DNA from: Archegozetes longisetosus
Taxonomy: Eukaryota; Arthropoda; Arachnida; Sarcoptiformes; Trhypochthoniidae
NCBI GenBank assembly: GCA_018873245.2
Contig: JAEMBT020000001.1
Coordinates: forward strand, 5,382,220 to 5,446,219
Reading direction: 5' to 3'
DNA length: 64,000 nucleotides
Below are positions 14,640 through 24,829 of the stretch, piece by piece. Positions within the stretch are counted from its first letter, which is position 1; every line of letters begins with the position of its first letter. Made by a program: the position numbers and the translations under genes. Under the pieces are notes generated by a model. That model was not told where the DNA came from. It saw only the letters and a list, made by a program, of their open reading frames with translations, and did no database searches.

Positions 14640-14960
14640 TTTAATTGGTTGTGTTTAACACAGTTTTATTATGTGTCAAAAACTCGTTGACTATTATAAA
14701 AATAAAAATCATTTTAACAAATAGTCTAAGATTTACTTATTAAATATTTTAGATGAGAGTAAACAGCTCTGAATAATATTTATAAATATTTCAGCTTAAA
14801 AGTTGATGATAGAGTTCAATGGGCTCTAACTCTGATTTGAATTGAAGTTAATTTTTAGGAAAATTTATTTTGATAAAGTGTATCACGACTTAGTTATTAC
14901 TAGTCATGTAAAATGGTTAAAACTATAGCAAAACCATTAATCCTCTATTCAATGATTCAA
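14640..14960. repeat. Diverged direct repeat of the gene's 3' flank (copy 1)
   Basis: The sequence downstream of the chitin-binding gene, from a TTTTAATTGGTT block to the block ending CACGACTTAGTTATTAC, recurs in the same orientation at about 15885-16200. It occurs again inverted at about 27230-27545, within the inverted copy of the 15.6-16.8 kb segment. The two local copies are clearly diverged, unlike the near-identical inverted pair. This suggests an old tandem duplication of the 3' end of this locus, without its coding part. Confidence 0.7.
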
Positions 14961-15479
14961 GTAAGATTTAACAATCAAAATGAATTAATCAACAGTCGGT
15001 TCAGTCAAATATTCTCAAAGATGTTCAAATTGATTTTTATTTAACTCTGTGGTTTATTTAGAAATTGAGACTTTATTTCTATAGGAAAATTGTAAGAAAA
15101 AGAGCTCCAAGTAATTTGATGTGTATATGTTTCCTGTCTTTAGCTACGCTCTACTTAACTAAAGCCTATATAAAGTTTGAAGCACAAGCATCTCTTATAC
15201 CTTAATGATCAATCTTCTGTTTTGACATGTGTTTTATTTTTCAATACGCTAAGTGTTAAATTTGAATCATTTCAGCTATCGATTGATGCATCAAATCACT
15301 CTCGAAATTTGTTATTAGGTTTATTTTAGTTGCAGACTTACACTTCAATTTTAAAACAAATTCTGAGGGCTATGGACCCCCTAGGCTCCAGCTGGTTATG
15401 GCTGCGAGAAACGTCTGAACTAACCCTAGCTAACCTAACTGAAAATAGTGATATTGGATTTAATTGATTTAAGTTCGTT

Positions 15480-15521
15480 AAGATTAGTTTAGGGGACTGA
15501 CTCGTGCCCTAAACTAATCTT
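15480..15521. repeat. Perfect 15-bp stem hairpin
   Basis: AAGATTAGTTTAGGG, a 12-base spacer, then its exact reverse complement CCCTAAACTAATCTT. A short TTAGG-like tract (CTAACCCTAGCTAACCTAAC) lies 40-60 bases upstream. It may be the core of a small foldback element; no outer ends were identified. Confidence 0.7.
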
Positions 15522-15640
15522 GTACCGATGCTATGAGTACAAGAATATAGTAGTTAAGCACAAAACTATCTTATATGAGAGAACATGTGCTTATACACTT
15601 TAGACCCAAATCTAACAGTTACTTATCACCACTTTATAGT

Positions 15641-16813
15641 ATAATCAATATTTTGTTGAAACTAATAGACATACTAATTGAAAAATTTTATAATTATTTT
15701 CATATTTGACCAAATTTCGTAAACGAATTAATGAAATAGTTTGTCCACAAGTTTTAGTTGACAACAAGACTGTGGTTTAACATTGAGTGGTTAAAATATT
15801 TGCCTTTAATTTAATAATAGAAAGAAGATTAGAAAGCAAAAATGCTTACTTTTAGTTTATGTATCAAAATTAGTGAGTTTTATCTTAATTGGTTGGGTTT
15901 AACACATTTATACTTTATTTTCATAACCCGATAACTGTTATCAAAATAAAAATCATTTTAACGAATAGTCTATTATTTTGTTAAGTTTTACTCGAGTAAA
16001 CATTTGTGTGTCCAATCAATTCATAAAATGGTATTAATATTTGAGGTTAAAGTTAATCATAGAGTTTAGTCAACTTTAATATGGATATGAATTGAAGTTA
16101 ATTTTTAAGTAAAATATAGTTTTGATAAAATTTTCCACGACTTAGTTATTACAAGTCATAAAAAGTCTCGAATTATAGCAGGCTATTAATAGTAACCCGA
16201 TTCTTTGTGCTCAAAGAAGTTATTCATTCAAATGCTGATAATGAACTTGTATTTACGTTCATTTTATGCATCTATTGTTCGAATGTCTGTTTCGATGAAA
16301 ATCTGCCATCAATTGAAGTTTCATATTAAGTAGATTTTTATTGATGAGTTAACTTTGGACTACTTATGCAAATGCACTCATTATTAAACATCATTTATTA
16401 CTTTCAAAGTAACTTTTCTTTTTTAACTTAGAGTAAAAATGACTCACTATTACATCGCTTCAATAATTTGAAAGGGTTTTGTCGATTTAGACAAATACTA
16501 TTTAAGAAAATGCACCCTCTTAGACAATTACAAAATTTTAGTTATTTTGATAATGAACTCTTTCTTATGCAGAATATTCAAAATAATATTTTTCTGTTGC
16601 TCTATTTATATGTGAAATTAAGTAACAACTTCTTTATCAATTCACAGAACTAGTTTCTTTGGATTAATATTTTTTCAATCAGTACACTTTTATCTTCTCA
16701 ACGAGTCAAAAGTCTGAAGCGATAATCAATATCTCATTTTTTCAAACTCATCAAGTCAAATATTTCTCAATTCCATATACAATTAAAAGATTGCTCAAAA
16801 TCGATAGATTTTT
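15641..16813. repeat. Arm A of a 1.17-kb near-identical inverted duplication
   Basis: This 1,173-bp segment reappears, reverse-complemented and almost unchanged, at 26619-27790. Homology starts and stops abruptly at both ends. There are no terminal inverted repeats, no poly-A tail and no obvious target-site duplication. It includes the second, diverged copy of the chitin-binding gene's 3' flank. A 61-codon ORF (16468-16653) is conserved in both copies only because the DNA is; I see no protein family in it. It could be a non-autonomous element without clear ends, or a recent segmental copy. Confidence 0.85.
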
Positions 16814-16956
16814 GAAATTACTTGCATAAAATATTCACACAAACTTGAGTTTAATAGAGTATACAGCGATACTTCGGCATAATTAATATTCTCAGGGTCA
16901 TTCCTTATTATGGTGAAAGCATTATTATGTTTCCGATGCACATAAATTAATAGTAA

Positions 16957-16998
16957 ATAACCTCCTTTTAGTGAAACCTCGTTATAGTGAATATTAAT
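16957..16998. repeat. Fragment with pogo-type TATAGTGAA motifs
   Basis: Contains TTTTAGTGAAACC and GTTATAGTGAATATT, the motif seen at the ends of the MITE at 7189-7359. A second end was not found, so this is only a fragment or chance similarity. Confidence 0.35.
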
Positions 16999-17344
16999 TA
17001 TCAGTCTCAAATATCCACTACAACGACTTATTACTGCAGAAATAACTACAGTATATAATTTCAGTCAAGTTAGCCTCTGGAAACAATTGCAAATAATCAG
17101 GCTGACCACTTCTCACGCAACTCGTGTGATTCTTACACACTGAAGGGGTTGACTCACGTTTCCCGCATCGGTTACTTGCGTGAGGTGAGAGTCTCACGCA
17201 TTTAGAAAATCTATTGAAATTTTAAAACATAAGTTAGAAACCAATTTCGAAATGAATAATTTCAACTTATACCATAGAATGACATGAAAGCATTTATGTT
17301 CATATTATATTCGATGGGATATCACTATTCAATTTGGCTTTTCC

Positions 17345-17749
17345 TTGATTAGTGATAAGGCTCTGAATAATGATAAGCTACGGGTCAAACTTTTGAAAAT
17401 CAATTCTTTGCCAAACTTAACAAAAATTGTTGAATCAGTTCTCTCCGTTCTGATAGCTAATGATTTCGTTGAAAGATTATTTAGTCAAATGAAGAAATTA
17501 CCGGATGACGAGAGAAGTCAAATGAGTATTGATTTGGTCAGAGTAGAGATCTGCATAAAGTCTAACTTTCAGATGTCATGCATTGAGTTTGCTGATTACA
17601 TTTCGAAGATTGAGGCGATGTTAAAACCGCAAAATCTAATAAAAAATACACTTTCAAATACAGTTAATTGTTCGCTAATTGATGTAATTCTCAGTAGTAA
17701 GATTTTTTTATATAACTTGAGTGTAAAATTTATTTATGAGAAAAAATGA
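17345..17749 (+). pseudogene. hAT transposase C-terminal (dimerisation) fragment
   Basis: The 134-codon reading frame contains NDFVERLFSQMKKLPDDERS and a following LVRVEICIKSN helix. In position and pattern this matches the C-terminal hAT dimerisation region (S/N-x-x-ER-x-FS, then a K/R-rich segment and an L/I-rich helix), most like ZBED/SCAND3-type derivatives. No upstream catalytic part is visible. The frame begins without a convincing ATG, so this is a truncated relic rather than a gene. A GC-richer stretch with CTCACGC repeats at 17105-17205 lies just upstream and may belong to the same element. Confidence 0.55.
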
Positions 17750-17789
17750 CTCTAATATAATAAAATACTCCTACTTTCAACCAATTGGT

Positions 17790-18660
17790 TGCAAAGTAGC
17801 TCGGACACTGAAAGTATCTCAAGTGATTATCAGGGATGAATTTCGGACTAAATTTTTATTAAAGTAATAATACTTGTCTTGACATACCTAACGAACATAA
17901 TCTTAGTTGCGAATGCGCCCCGAGGGACCACAAATAAGCGCCCGAAATATGCTAGTTTTGCGTATAAAATATGAAATATACAAAACTTCAAACTTTATTG
18001 GGCCACAATTCTAATTATCGACAACTAATTAAGTAAATTAAAGTACATCTCTATATACAATTTAATATAAATTTTAAACAAATATTTATATAAACTTCAT
18101 TTTGATTATATATAGTGGACTAGATATGAATGAAAAAAGTGATTTAAACATAATTTTTATCGCAATGAGAACAACAAATAAAAAGCTTTTCATTTTCAGA
18201 ATTACAACTTTTGTTGCATAAAATTAAATTTTTCATATATTCATATAATTTAATAGCGATCGTCATTTCTGTTGAATTTTTTTTATGCTATCAATATATA
18301 AATTAACGTTAGAATATTCTATTAATAGTTTTAAAATGTTTGATATGTTAGCAAACATATTTGTTTATGTTTAAAATTTATATTAAATTGTATATAGAGA
18401 TATACTTTAATTTACTTAATTAGTTGTCGGTAATTAGAATTTTGGCCCAATACAAGTTTAAAACAGGTTTTGTATGTTTCATTATATTTTATACGCAAAA
18501 CTAGCATATTTCGGGTGCTTATTTGTGGTTACTCGGGGCGCACTCACAACTAAGAATATGTTCGTTAGGTATGTCAAGACAAGTACTTTAATAAAAATTA
18601 AGTTCGAAATTCAAATCCGATAATTACTTTAGATACTTCCAGTGTGAGTTTGCAAAGTAC
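17790..18660. mobile_element. Foldback element with about 300-bp inverted repeats
   Basis: The left arm (17790 to about 18095) and right arm (about 18365-18660) are inverted copies, with matching blocks such as GACATACCTAACGAACATAA, GCTAGTTTTGCGTATAAAAT and AACTAATTAAGTAAATTAAA. The roughly 270-bp spacer is AT-rich and non-coding. No transposase is present, so this is a non-autonomous palindromic DNA element. Exact ends and a target duplication could not be fixed. Confidence 0.8.
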
Positions 18661-18727
18661 AGATGACTTTGCCTTGACCAAAGAGAGAGTATATAAAGTT
18701 AAATAATTTTAAATGAACTTTAACGAA

Positions 18728-19395
18728 CTTTAATTAACTATATACGGTTTTCTCCAAGTCTAACTAGGACGATAAAACAGACTATTATTCAGGAACCATA
18801 ATAAATATTCTAGCAAAATTTGACATGATAATGGACAAACTCCCGCGATTGATAAATCAATTTTAAATTTTGAAAAATGAGCAAGAATGAATGAGAAATT
18901 TAAATTTTAATGAAAAATGACATTTTGAAGAAAATCGCATAAATTCAAATTTAATTTCCGAACGATTAATAGCGGGTATGACCCCCGCCAGCCTGTCTCA
19001 CCGCCTCCAATATCCGTGGCATTGACTCGATCAAATTAATGTAAAAAACGTAAATGTAATTTAAAATACAAATCAATTTATAATTATTTTAATACTTACC
19101 GCACTCTCTCATTATTGCAGAAATTTTCCTTTTTTGTGCTCTCATTTTAATAATTTTTCGGAACTTTAGTTCCCTTTCCTCCACACAAAATGACATTTTG
19201 AACACAATTTAAATCAAATTTCAATCCTTTATTTACAAATGTTTTCAAATATAAACATGATATTTATCAACCGGGGAAGTTTAAGTATGTATATGCAAAT
19301 TTTCATACAATTTCATCAAGAGGCTCCAGAAATATAACATGTTTTACCCTCCTAGTTAGAATTGGAAAAAACCGTAAATATACATAATTTCGCAT
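18728..19395. repeat. Possible small inverted-repeat element
   Basis: About 40 bases at 18728-18770 match, inverted, 19348-19395 (the pairing CCAAGTCTAACTAGGAC with GTTAGAATTGG and an adjacent CGG/CCG-T(A/T)TATA block). The interior is anonymous, with a somewhat GC-richer patch at 18970-19030. It directly abuts the partial element at 19396. Confidence 0.4.
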
Positions 19396-20357
19396 GCTCA
19401 GTGCATCCACTATGGCGCTTCCAATGACACATTTAAGCCTGACGGTACATTTATTAGCCAAGATCTTTAACTTAGTTTATATTTATAAGCCATATTCCGC
19501 CATTACCGAAAGAAAACGGTTCCGGATCTTGTGATCGTGAAACTATACAGATCTAGTATTGCACTTTAAATCAGTAACGCTACGTTATCTCATAATTTTT
19601 TCGTGCTTATCAAGTCCTTATTCAAAACATATATGTTTAACGAGGTACTATTTTAAACCAAGGTCCCGTAGAATCTTAGTTTTTTCATTTTTTGAAGTTT
19701 CATCAAAATATATTATCAGAACAGTGAAATTCTGTTCATTTCAATCGGTTTGAGTTAAAACGTGATTCCATAAATTTACTTTAAGGTAATTTTCTATATA
19801 CTTGATTATTCGGAAATTTTTTTACCAATGTTCTAATCATTTGAGGCAAATGAAAGTTGTATATTAGATCTCAGCTTGAGTTGTAGTTTCTTTATATAGA
19901 AAGCTTATATCGAAAATCTCTGACCACGTAAATTCTAGTCGAATTTTCTGGAATTTTATTATTGATGTTCTGGTCATTTGCGGTGAATAAAATTTACATA
20001 GTTGAACTCTGTATGAGTTATAGATTATTTGTATTTGAAATTTATCTATGGATTCTCTGACCACGTAAAGTCTGGTCGATTTTTCGGGAGTTTTTTCTAC
20101 CTATGTTCTGGTCATTTGCGGTGAATAAATTATATATTTTTGAACTCAGCTTGAGTTGTAGTTTATTTATATATAAAGTTCATGTTGAAAATCTGTGGCC
20201 ACCTAAAATCTAGTCGAGTTTTCCGGAATACTTTTACCAGTGTTCTGGTCATTTGCGGTGAACAAAATTTATTTATTTAAAACCAGTCTGAGCTATAGAT
20301 CATCGATACACAAAACTTATTTCTGAATTCTCTGGCCACATAAAGTCTAGTTCAACC
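19396..20357. mobile_element. Right half of a subrepeat-TIR DNA transposon (relative of 42110-45054)
   Basis: Nearly the same sequence occurs at 44229-45054 in the same orientation, including the terminal TCTAGTTCAACC. This copy lacks the left half but carries one extra unit of the roughly 138-bp subrepeat. Units begin near 19921, 20061, 20199 and 20336, each starting with a variant of GACCACGTAAA(G/T)TCTAGTCGA. No transposase is recognised. A 66-codon minus-strand ORF identical in both copies is a by-product of DNA identity. Confidence 0.8.
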
Positions 20358-20459
20358 GTTATAACCGTTAAAAGTGTCCCAATTAGTTTTGAAATTGTAT
20401 ATTTATATATGAAGTCGCTTGCTGTCGGTTTTATTTCGTCACAGAGCTTTTACTTATAA

Positions 20460-21034
20460 TAAAGATCGCAAGGCCTTGCAAATTGAACTGAATCTTTTAA
20501 CTGAGATTTTAAAAGAAAATTATCTTCTTAATAAGTTAGGGAAGTTATAGAATTTTACTATAATAAATTCCTTCTTCGAATCCCACTTCAAACCAAAAGG
20601 TTAAAGAATAATGATAAATCCAATATTATAGCTATTCCGGACATTAATAGCGTGAGTGAAAAAATTCGTCATATTTTAAAATTACATAACTTGGACATCG
20701 TTTGTAAGAAAGGTATAACTAAGAAGTACTCTAAACAATAGAGATAAAAAAGATTCAAATGATCCCAATAATGTGGTTTATAATATAAAGTGTGAAGATT
20801 GTGATTTTGTTTATGTGGGGTCAACAAAACAAATTAAAAACAAGAATTCATGAGCATATAGTGGCCTTAAGTAAGCCTTGTATTAAATCTAATGTTGCTG
20901 ATCATTCTGTCAAATCAAAACATAATATCAGATGGAATGATACGCGAATTAAGTATCATGGAACAAATTATAGAGCGAGACAATGTTTAGAAAGTTGGAA
21001 TATTAAGGAGTCAAAACTCAAAGAAAACCATTAA
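20460..21034 (+). pseudogene. Penelope-like retroelement 3' fragment with GIY-YIG endonuclease domain
   Basis: The C-terminal end of a Penelope-like element polyprotein, broken by stops and frameshifts. Successive frames read through a linker resembling 'IPxIxxVSEKIRxILKxHN', the usual block after the reverse transcriptase. They then read VVYNIKCEDCDFVYVGSTKQ, the start of the GIY-YIG domain (Y-x-I-x-C, VYVGST). Next come TRIHEHIVALSK (the R-x-x-EH motif), a NVADHSVKSKHNIRW block (A-x-H-x4-H-x-I-x-W) and NYRARQCLESW, where the glutamate matches the catalytic E. No reverse transcriptase core is visible upstream, so this is a 5'-truncated copy, as usual for these elements. The reading frame changes at least twice. 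Confidence 0.8.
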
Positions 21035-21896
21035 TGAATGATCAAAAAAAAAATGGTAAAAATTATATTTCATCTCAATATTACAGTCTAATGTACTGAT
21101 AATAAAAATAATAATGTTAGAATCCCAACAATTAAACTTATCAAAGTTTATGATCAAAATATTCAAGCATTTTATATTATATACTGCCACAGAGAACAAA
21201 TTCATTAGTTAAAAGTTGACCTCTATGGCTAAGCACATAACAAAGAACGATGAAAATAAGTCTATGGGATTCTGCCTGTAAAGGTACTCGGGATCTGATG
21301 ATATATTTTATTAGAGGTCATCAGCCTGATCAAAATTGCCAATGGGCCCACCTCCGTATAACTTATAGTTTAAGCGTTAGATGGCGTTAAAGTTTTAAAA
21401 TGGGATGAAATATAGATTTATTCGGTGGATATTAAAGATATCGAAAAATGGTTTTCATATTTGTAGTCAGCGTTAAATTCTACATCGAAACGATATATCA
21501 TATATTCAAAAGTCTTAAAATCAAAAAATCGAAAAATTCGACAAAATTCGAATATCTCAAAAACTATTCGATAAAAAATATTTTTGATTTGATATTCAGA
21601 TTCAGCGTTAAAAGATACATATCGAAAGTACTGTGGTATATCGGGTATGCACGACATCTGCCTGAGTTCCAATCCCGCAGAATTTCTGAATGATATCTGC
21701 GTGGAATGGGGGGAACAAGAGTAAGCCTCGGCGGCGACTAAAATAGAGAGTCCGATAGGGGCGGAGGGTGGGATCCCCACCAAAATATTACATTTTACAT
21801 CGTAATTAAATATGTTATCATATATTTAAAAATATATGATAGGCAGGGTTCGGCAATGTTCTTTCTAACTATAATCATTAGTTGTACAGTCTTTGA
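21035..21896. other. Intergenic, with a GC-richer patch
   Basis: No gene recognised. 21640-21780 is markedly GC-richer than its surroundings and contains GAGTTCCAATCCCGC, which resembles a tRNA-type B box. I could not find a convincing A box or cloverleaf, so I do not call a tRNA or SINE. The two overlapping ORFs here (one on each strand) have no recognisable motifs. Confidence 0.5.
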
Positions 21897-22390
21897 CAAA
21901 ATTAAGATTCTCAGTTTTTAGGGTTTTTCAGTAGTAAAAGTTGATGGATTTTGATGAAAATATTTTTGATTATGCTACATGTTGGGACCGACATTCTGGT
22001 AAATTGGCGTTTGAATTTCTTTAAAGATAGGTGAGTTATTCAAGTAAATTCCGTCAGAAGAATTAGATGAGAATTTTGAAATTCTGATGAATGGGAACCA
22101 AACTAGACAAAAAAATGATTAGATACGTGTATTTTTGTTTCATTCAAATATCGTTTGTGCTAAAGTTACAAGCCTAAATACTCGAAAAACCTTATTTTTC
22201 AAAAAATCATAACTTCTATATCTGAAGAGATAAAATCATGATCTCAACGCCAAATTATAGATAATTTAAAAATTCATAATTCATAATTTAAAAATAGATA
22301 ATTTAGGATTAAGATTGGGTACAATCTTTGACAAAATTAAGATTCTCAGTTTTTTAGGGTTTTTTAGTAATCCTGATAATGAAATCATGA

Positions 22391-22416
22391 TTAACCTAAC
22401 CCAACCTAACCTAACC
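22391..22416. repeat. Short telomere-like (CCTAA)n tract
   Basis: TTAACCTAACCCAACCTAAC followed by CTAACC: about five units of the arthropod telomere repeat in C-rich orientation. It lies immediately upstream of the coding fragment in the centre of the long-TIR element. Confidence 0.75.
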
Positions 22417-22419
22417 AAT

Positions 22420-22791
22420 ATGGCGGACCCCACACACAATGTGGTTGTGTCTGAGGCTCAGTCCTCCATAAAGTCTCTTAAATAAGTGATTTCAGCACAT
22501 AAAAACATCGCAAATGACGTCAAATCAGCGATGGATAAATGTTTGGCATCACTTCTAGCCACAATCAAAGATCAAGACATCGAATTGATGGAATTAAAGG
22601 CAAAAATAGTAGACATGCTGGCGATCGACACACGTTTTCATGCCTTAGAAAACGTAAACAAACAAATATTACGCGAATTGTCGGAAATCAAGTCTCAAAT
22701 GTTGGCTAAAACCTACTCAACAATAGTGTCATCAAATCTTAACACAAATCGGAGTGCTGCCCGAATATTTGTTAGTTTAACTAAAGTATAG
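22420..22791 (+). pseudogene. Coding fragment inside a Tc1-like element (coiled-coil protein N-terminus)
   Basis: An ATG at 22420 opens MADPTHNVVVSEAQSSIKS, which meets an in-frame TAA after 21 codons. The same frame then continues for 101 codons to 22791. The downstream part is helical and heptad-like (DIELMELKAKIVDMLAI, KQILRELSEIKSQML), typical of a coiled coil. Codon use and composition (GC-richer, few chance-like runs) suggest real coding descent. It resembles the N-terminal coiled coil of retrotransposon ORF1/gag-like proteins in a general way, but I do not recognise the family. It ends abruptly near the inner edge of the right inverted repeat. It is probably a captured or internally deleted gene piece. 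Confidence 0.5.
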
Positions 22792-23363
22792 CCTTTAGTT
22801 GAGTTAAAAGTAATGATGAAATCGAAGTGTATAAAACACGTGATTTCATAAGTAAAGCCTTGCTGTGATATATTAATAAATAACGTTACATATTTCAAAA
22901 GATTTATGCCTTAAAGGTTTATGAGTTTTAATCAAAGAAAATCAAATTCATTTAGAATGCCAATAAAATTTCTTGATGAATTTTTAAATTATCTATAATT
23001 TGGCGTTTAGATCATGATTTTATCTCTTCAGATATAGAAGTTATGATTTTTTGAAAAATAAGGTTTTCCGAGTATTTAGGCTTGTAATTTTAGCACAAAC
23101 GATATTTGAATGAAACAAAAATACACGTATCTAATCATTTTTTGTCTAGTTTGGTTCCCATTCATCAGAATTTCAAAATTCTCATCTAATTCTTCTGACG
23201 GAATTTACTTGAATAACTCACCTATCTTTAAAGAAATTCAAACGCCAATTTACCAGAATGTCGGTCCCAACATGTAGCATAATCAAAAATATTTTCATCA
23301 AAATCCATCAACTTTTACTACTGAAAAACCCTAAAAACTGAGAATCTTAATTTTGTCAGACTG

Positions 23364-23794
23364 TACATCAAAATAAACAAAAAAATTTGATTCAAAGCTT
23401 AGGTTTTAATTGAAAATGACATGCATTTAAATAATTGACCTCAAGTTTCTCCCCTAATATCCACTCATAAATAAGTGCTAAAGTCAAAAGTGAATTATTA
23501 GCTTCAAAAAAGTGCTGATGAAAATAACAAATGAGTTATCGGACTGTCCGAAAAATATCTACCAATTAGTGATACTTCTACTGTTGTGAAAGTAAGCATA
23601 AAGTCTGCTTAAATTTTTATAATGAATTCACACAACAAAAAATTTAATCGAATTATCATTTAGTATAACTTTCAAACAAAACATTGAATGAATAAAATTA
23701 TATATATTACGAACAGATAATTTTTCTCTTGATTAATCAATATTAAGTCATCAAATAAAGTTAAACGTTTGTATATCGAAGATAACTATCAACC
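23364..23794. other. Intergenic spacer
   Basis: AT-rich sequence between two palindromic elements, with no gene or repeat recognised. Confidence 0.5.
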
Positions 23795-24829
23795 CTTCAG
23801 TGGAACGGTTTGAGAACTTCCACTATTGACACTCGTGGCTGAAAAATTTTAGGCGAGTCTAAAATCACTCTAAGGGTTGTTAGGAATCTATATGTTGTTT
23901 AACTGATGGTAACATAAACAAGTGAAGGTAAACATATACACTCTTTTGACCTCATTGTCCGATGGCAAATCGTTGCTTCGCAACTATAATCTCATATCTC
24001 TCGATGAGATGGGAGTCGACCATTTGACCGACCGACCGTTTTGTTGGGTTAGCTTAGGTTAGGTTAGGTAAAATGATTGGTAGGTCAAATGGTCCGGATC
24101 CAATGAGATAACATTACAGATACGATAGTATAGTTCCAAAGCGACGAAATATAGAGATACATCAATTTAAGTTTTTGTTTAAATGACTGTATAAATCGTT
24201 CAAAAGACTGATTATCATATATTTAATTGATTTTTAAAGAGTGGCATTCAAAATTTCAAAAGCTTGCAACTATTGAAGCGCTCAACCGATATGCTTAAGT
24301 CATATTTTTGGAAACTGTGTGCAAAACCATTTGAAATAATGTGTATATCATCGATGTTCATCAGTGGACCTATTGAAGCAGATGATATGCATATCATTTC
24401 AAAGGTTTTTGCATACAGATTTCAGAAACATAAGTCTTAGGCATATCGGTTGAGCGCTTCAGGAGCCATTGACTTTTGAAATTTTGAATACTCTAAAAAT
24501 TAAATATATGACAACGAGTACTTTGAACGAATACAGCCATTCAAATATAAACTTCAATTGATGTCTCTATATTTCGTCGCTTTGGAACTATACTGTCATA
24601 TTTGTAATTCTATTTCAATGAGAGATATGACAGTATAGTTGCGAAGCGACGATTTGCCCTCGGACAATGAGGTCAAAAGAGTGTATATGTTTACCTTCAC
24701 TTATTTAAGTTATCATCAGTTTAACAACATATAGATTCCTAACAACCCTTAGTGATTTTAGACTCGCTAAAAATACTTCAGCCACGTGTATCAATAGTGA
24801 AGGTTCTCAAACCGAGATTAACTCCACTG
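23795..24829. mobile_element. Large palindromic (foldback) element
   Basis: Nearly the whole 1.03-kb segment is an inverted repeat centred near 24370. The left arm holds blocks such as CTCTTTTGACCTCATTGTCC, AGTTCCAAAGCGACGAAATA and AAGCGCTCAACCGATATGC; the right arm holds their inverses. The left arm is interrupted by an insertion at 24018-24094. A second, more diverged copy, scattered by insertions, spans 33357-39680 at the other end of a segmental duplication. Each arm contains the shared TATACTATCGTATC / GCGACGA motif that also ends the element at 42622-43849. No coding capacity. Confidence 0.85.
24018..24094. mobile_element. Tiny MITE with telomere-like core
   Basis: Ends GACCATTTGACCGACCGACC and the near-inverse ATTGGTAGGTCAAATGGTC flank a core with (TTAGG)n-like sequence (24043-24070). 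The partner arm of the surrounding palindrome lacks it, which marks it as an insertion. It is too short to classify. Confidence 0.6.

Larger units (their letters stand above)
21897..23363. mobile_element. Long-TIR Tc1/mariner-type element with TA target site
   Basis: A 1,467-bp element bounded by TA on both sides (21895-21896 and 23364-23365), with ends CAGTCTTTGACAAAATTAAG and its inverse. The inverted repeats are very long, about 375-385 bp (21897 to about 22275 and about 22980-23363). The central 700 bp has no transposase. It carries a telomere-like CCTAA tract and an open reading frame at 22420-22791. A relative with the same terminal motif (CAGTCATTGACAAAACTC) lies at 46374-47822. The TA target and CAGT ends place it among Tc1/mariner-like elements, but the long TIRs are not those of a standard autonomous copy. 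Confidence 0.85.

Noticed and set aside
16468-16653. A 61-codon ORF occurring identically at 16468-16653 (+) and 26779-26964 (-)
   Set aside because: It is identical only because it lies in the 1.17-kb inverted duplication; there are no protein-family motifs and the composition is AT-driven.
19864-20064. A 66-codon minus-strand ORF repeated exactly at 44698-44898
   Set aside because: It lies in transposon TIR subrepeats; identity reflects DNA copying, not a gene.
21640-21780. Possible tRNA gene or tRNA-derived SINE (B-box-like GAGTTCCAATCCCGC)
   Set aside because: No convincing A box or cloverleaf could be drawn.
22391-22416. True telomere or subtelomere
   Set aside because: Only about five units, embedded in a transposon with unique sequence on both sides.
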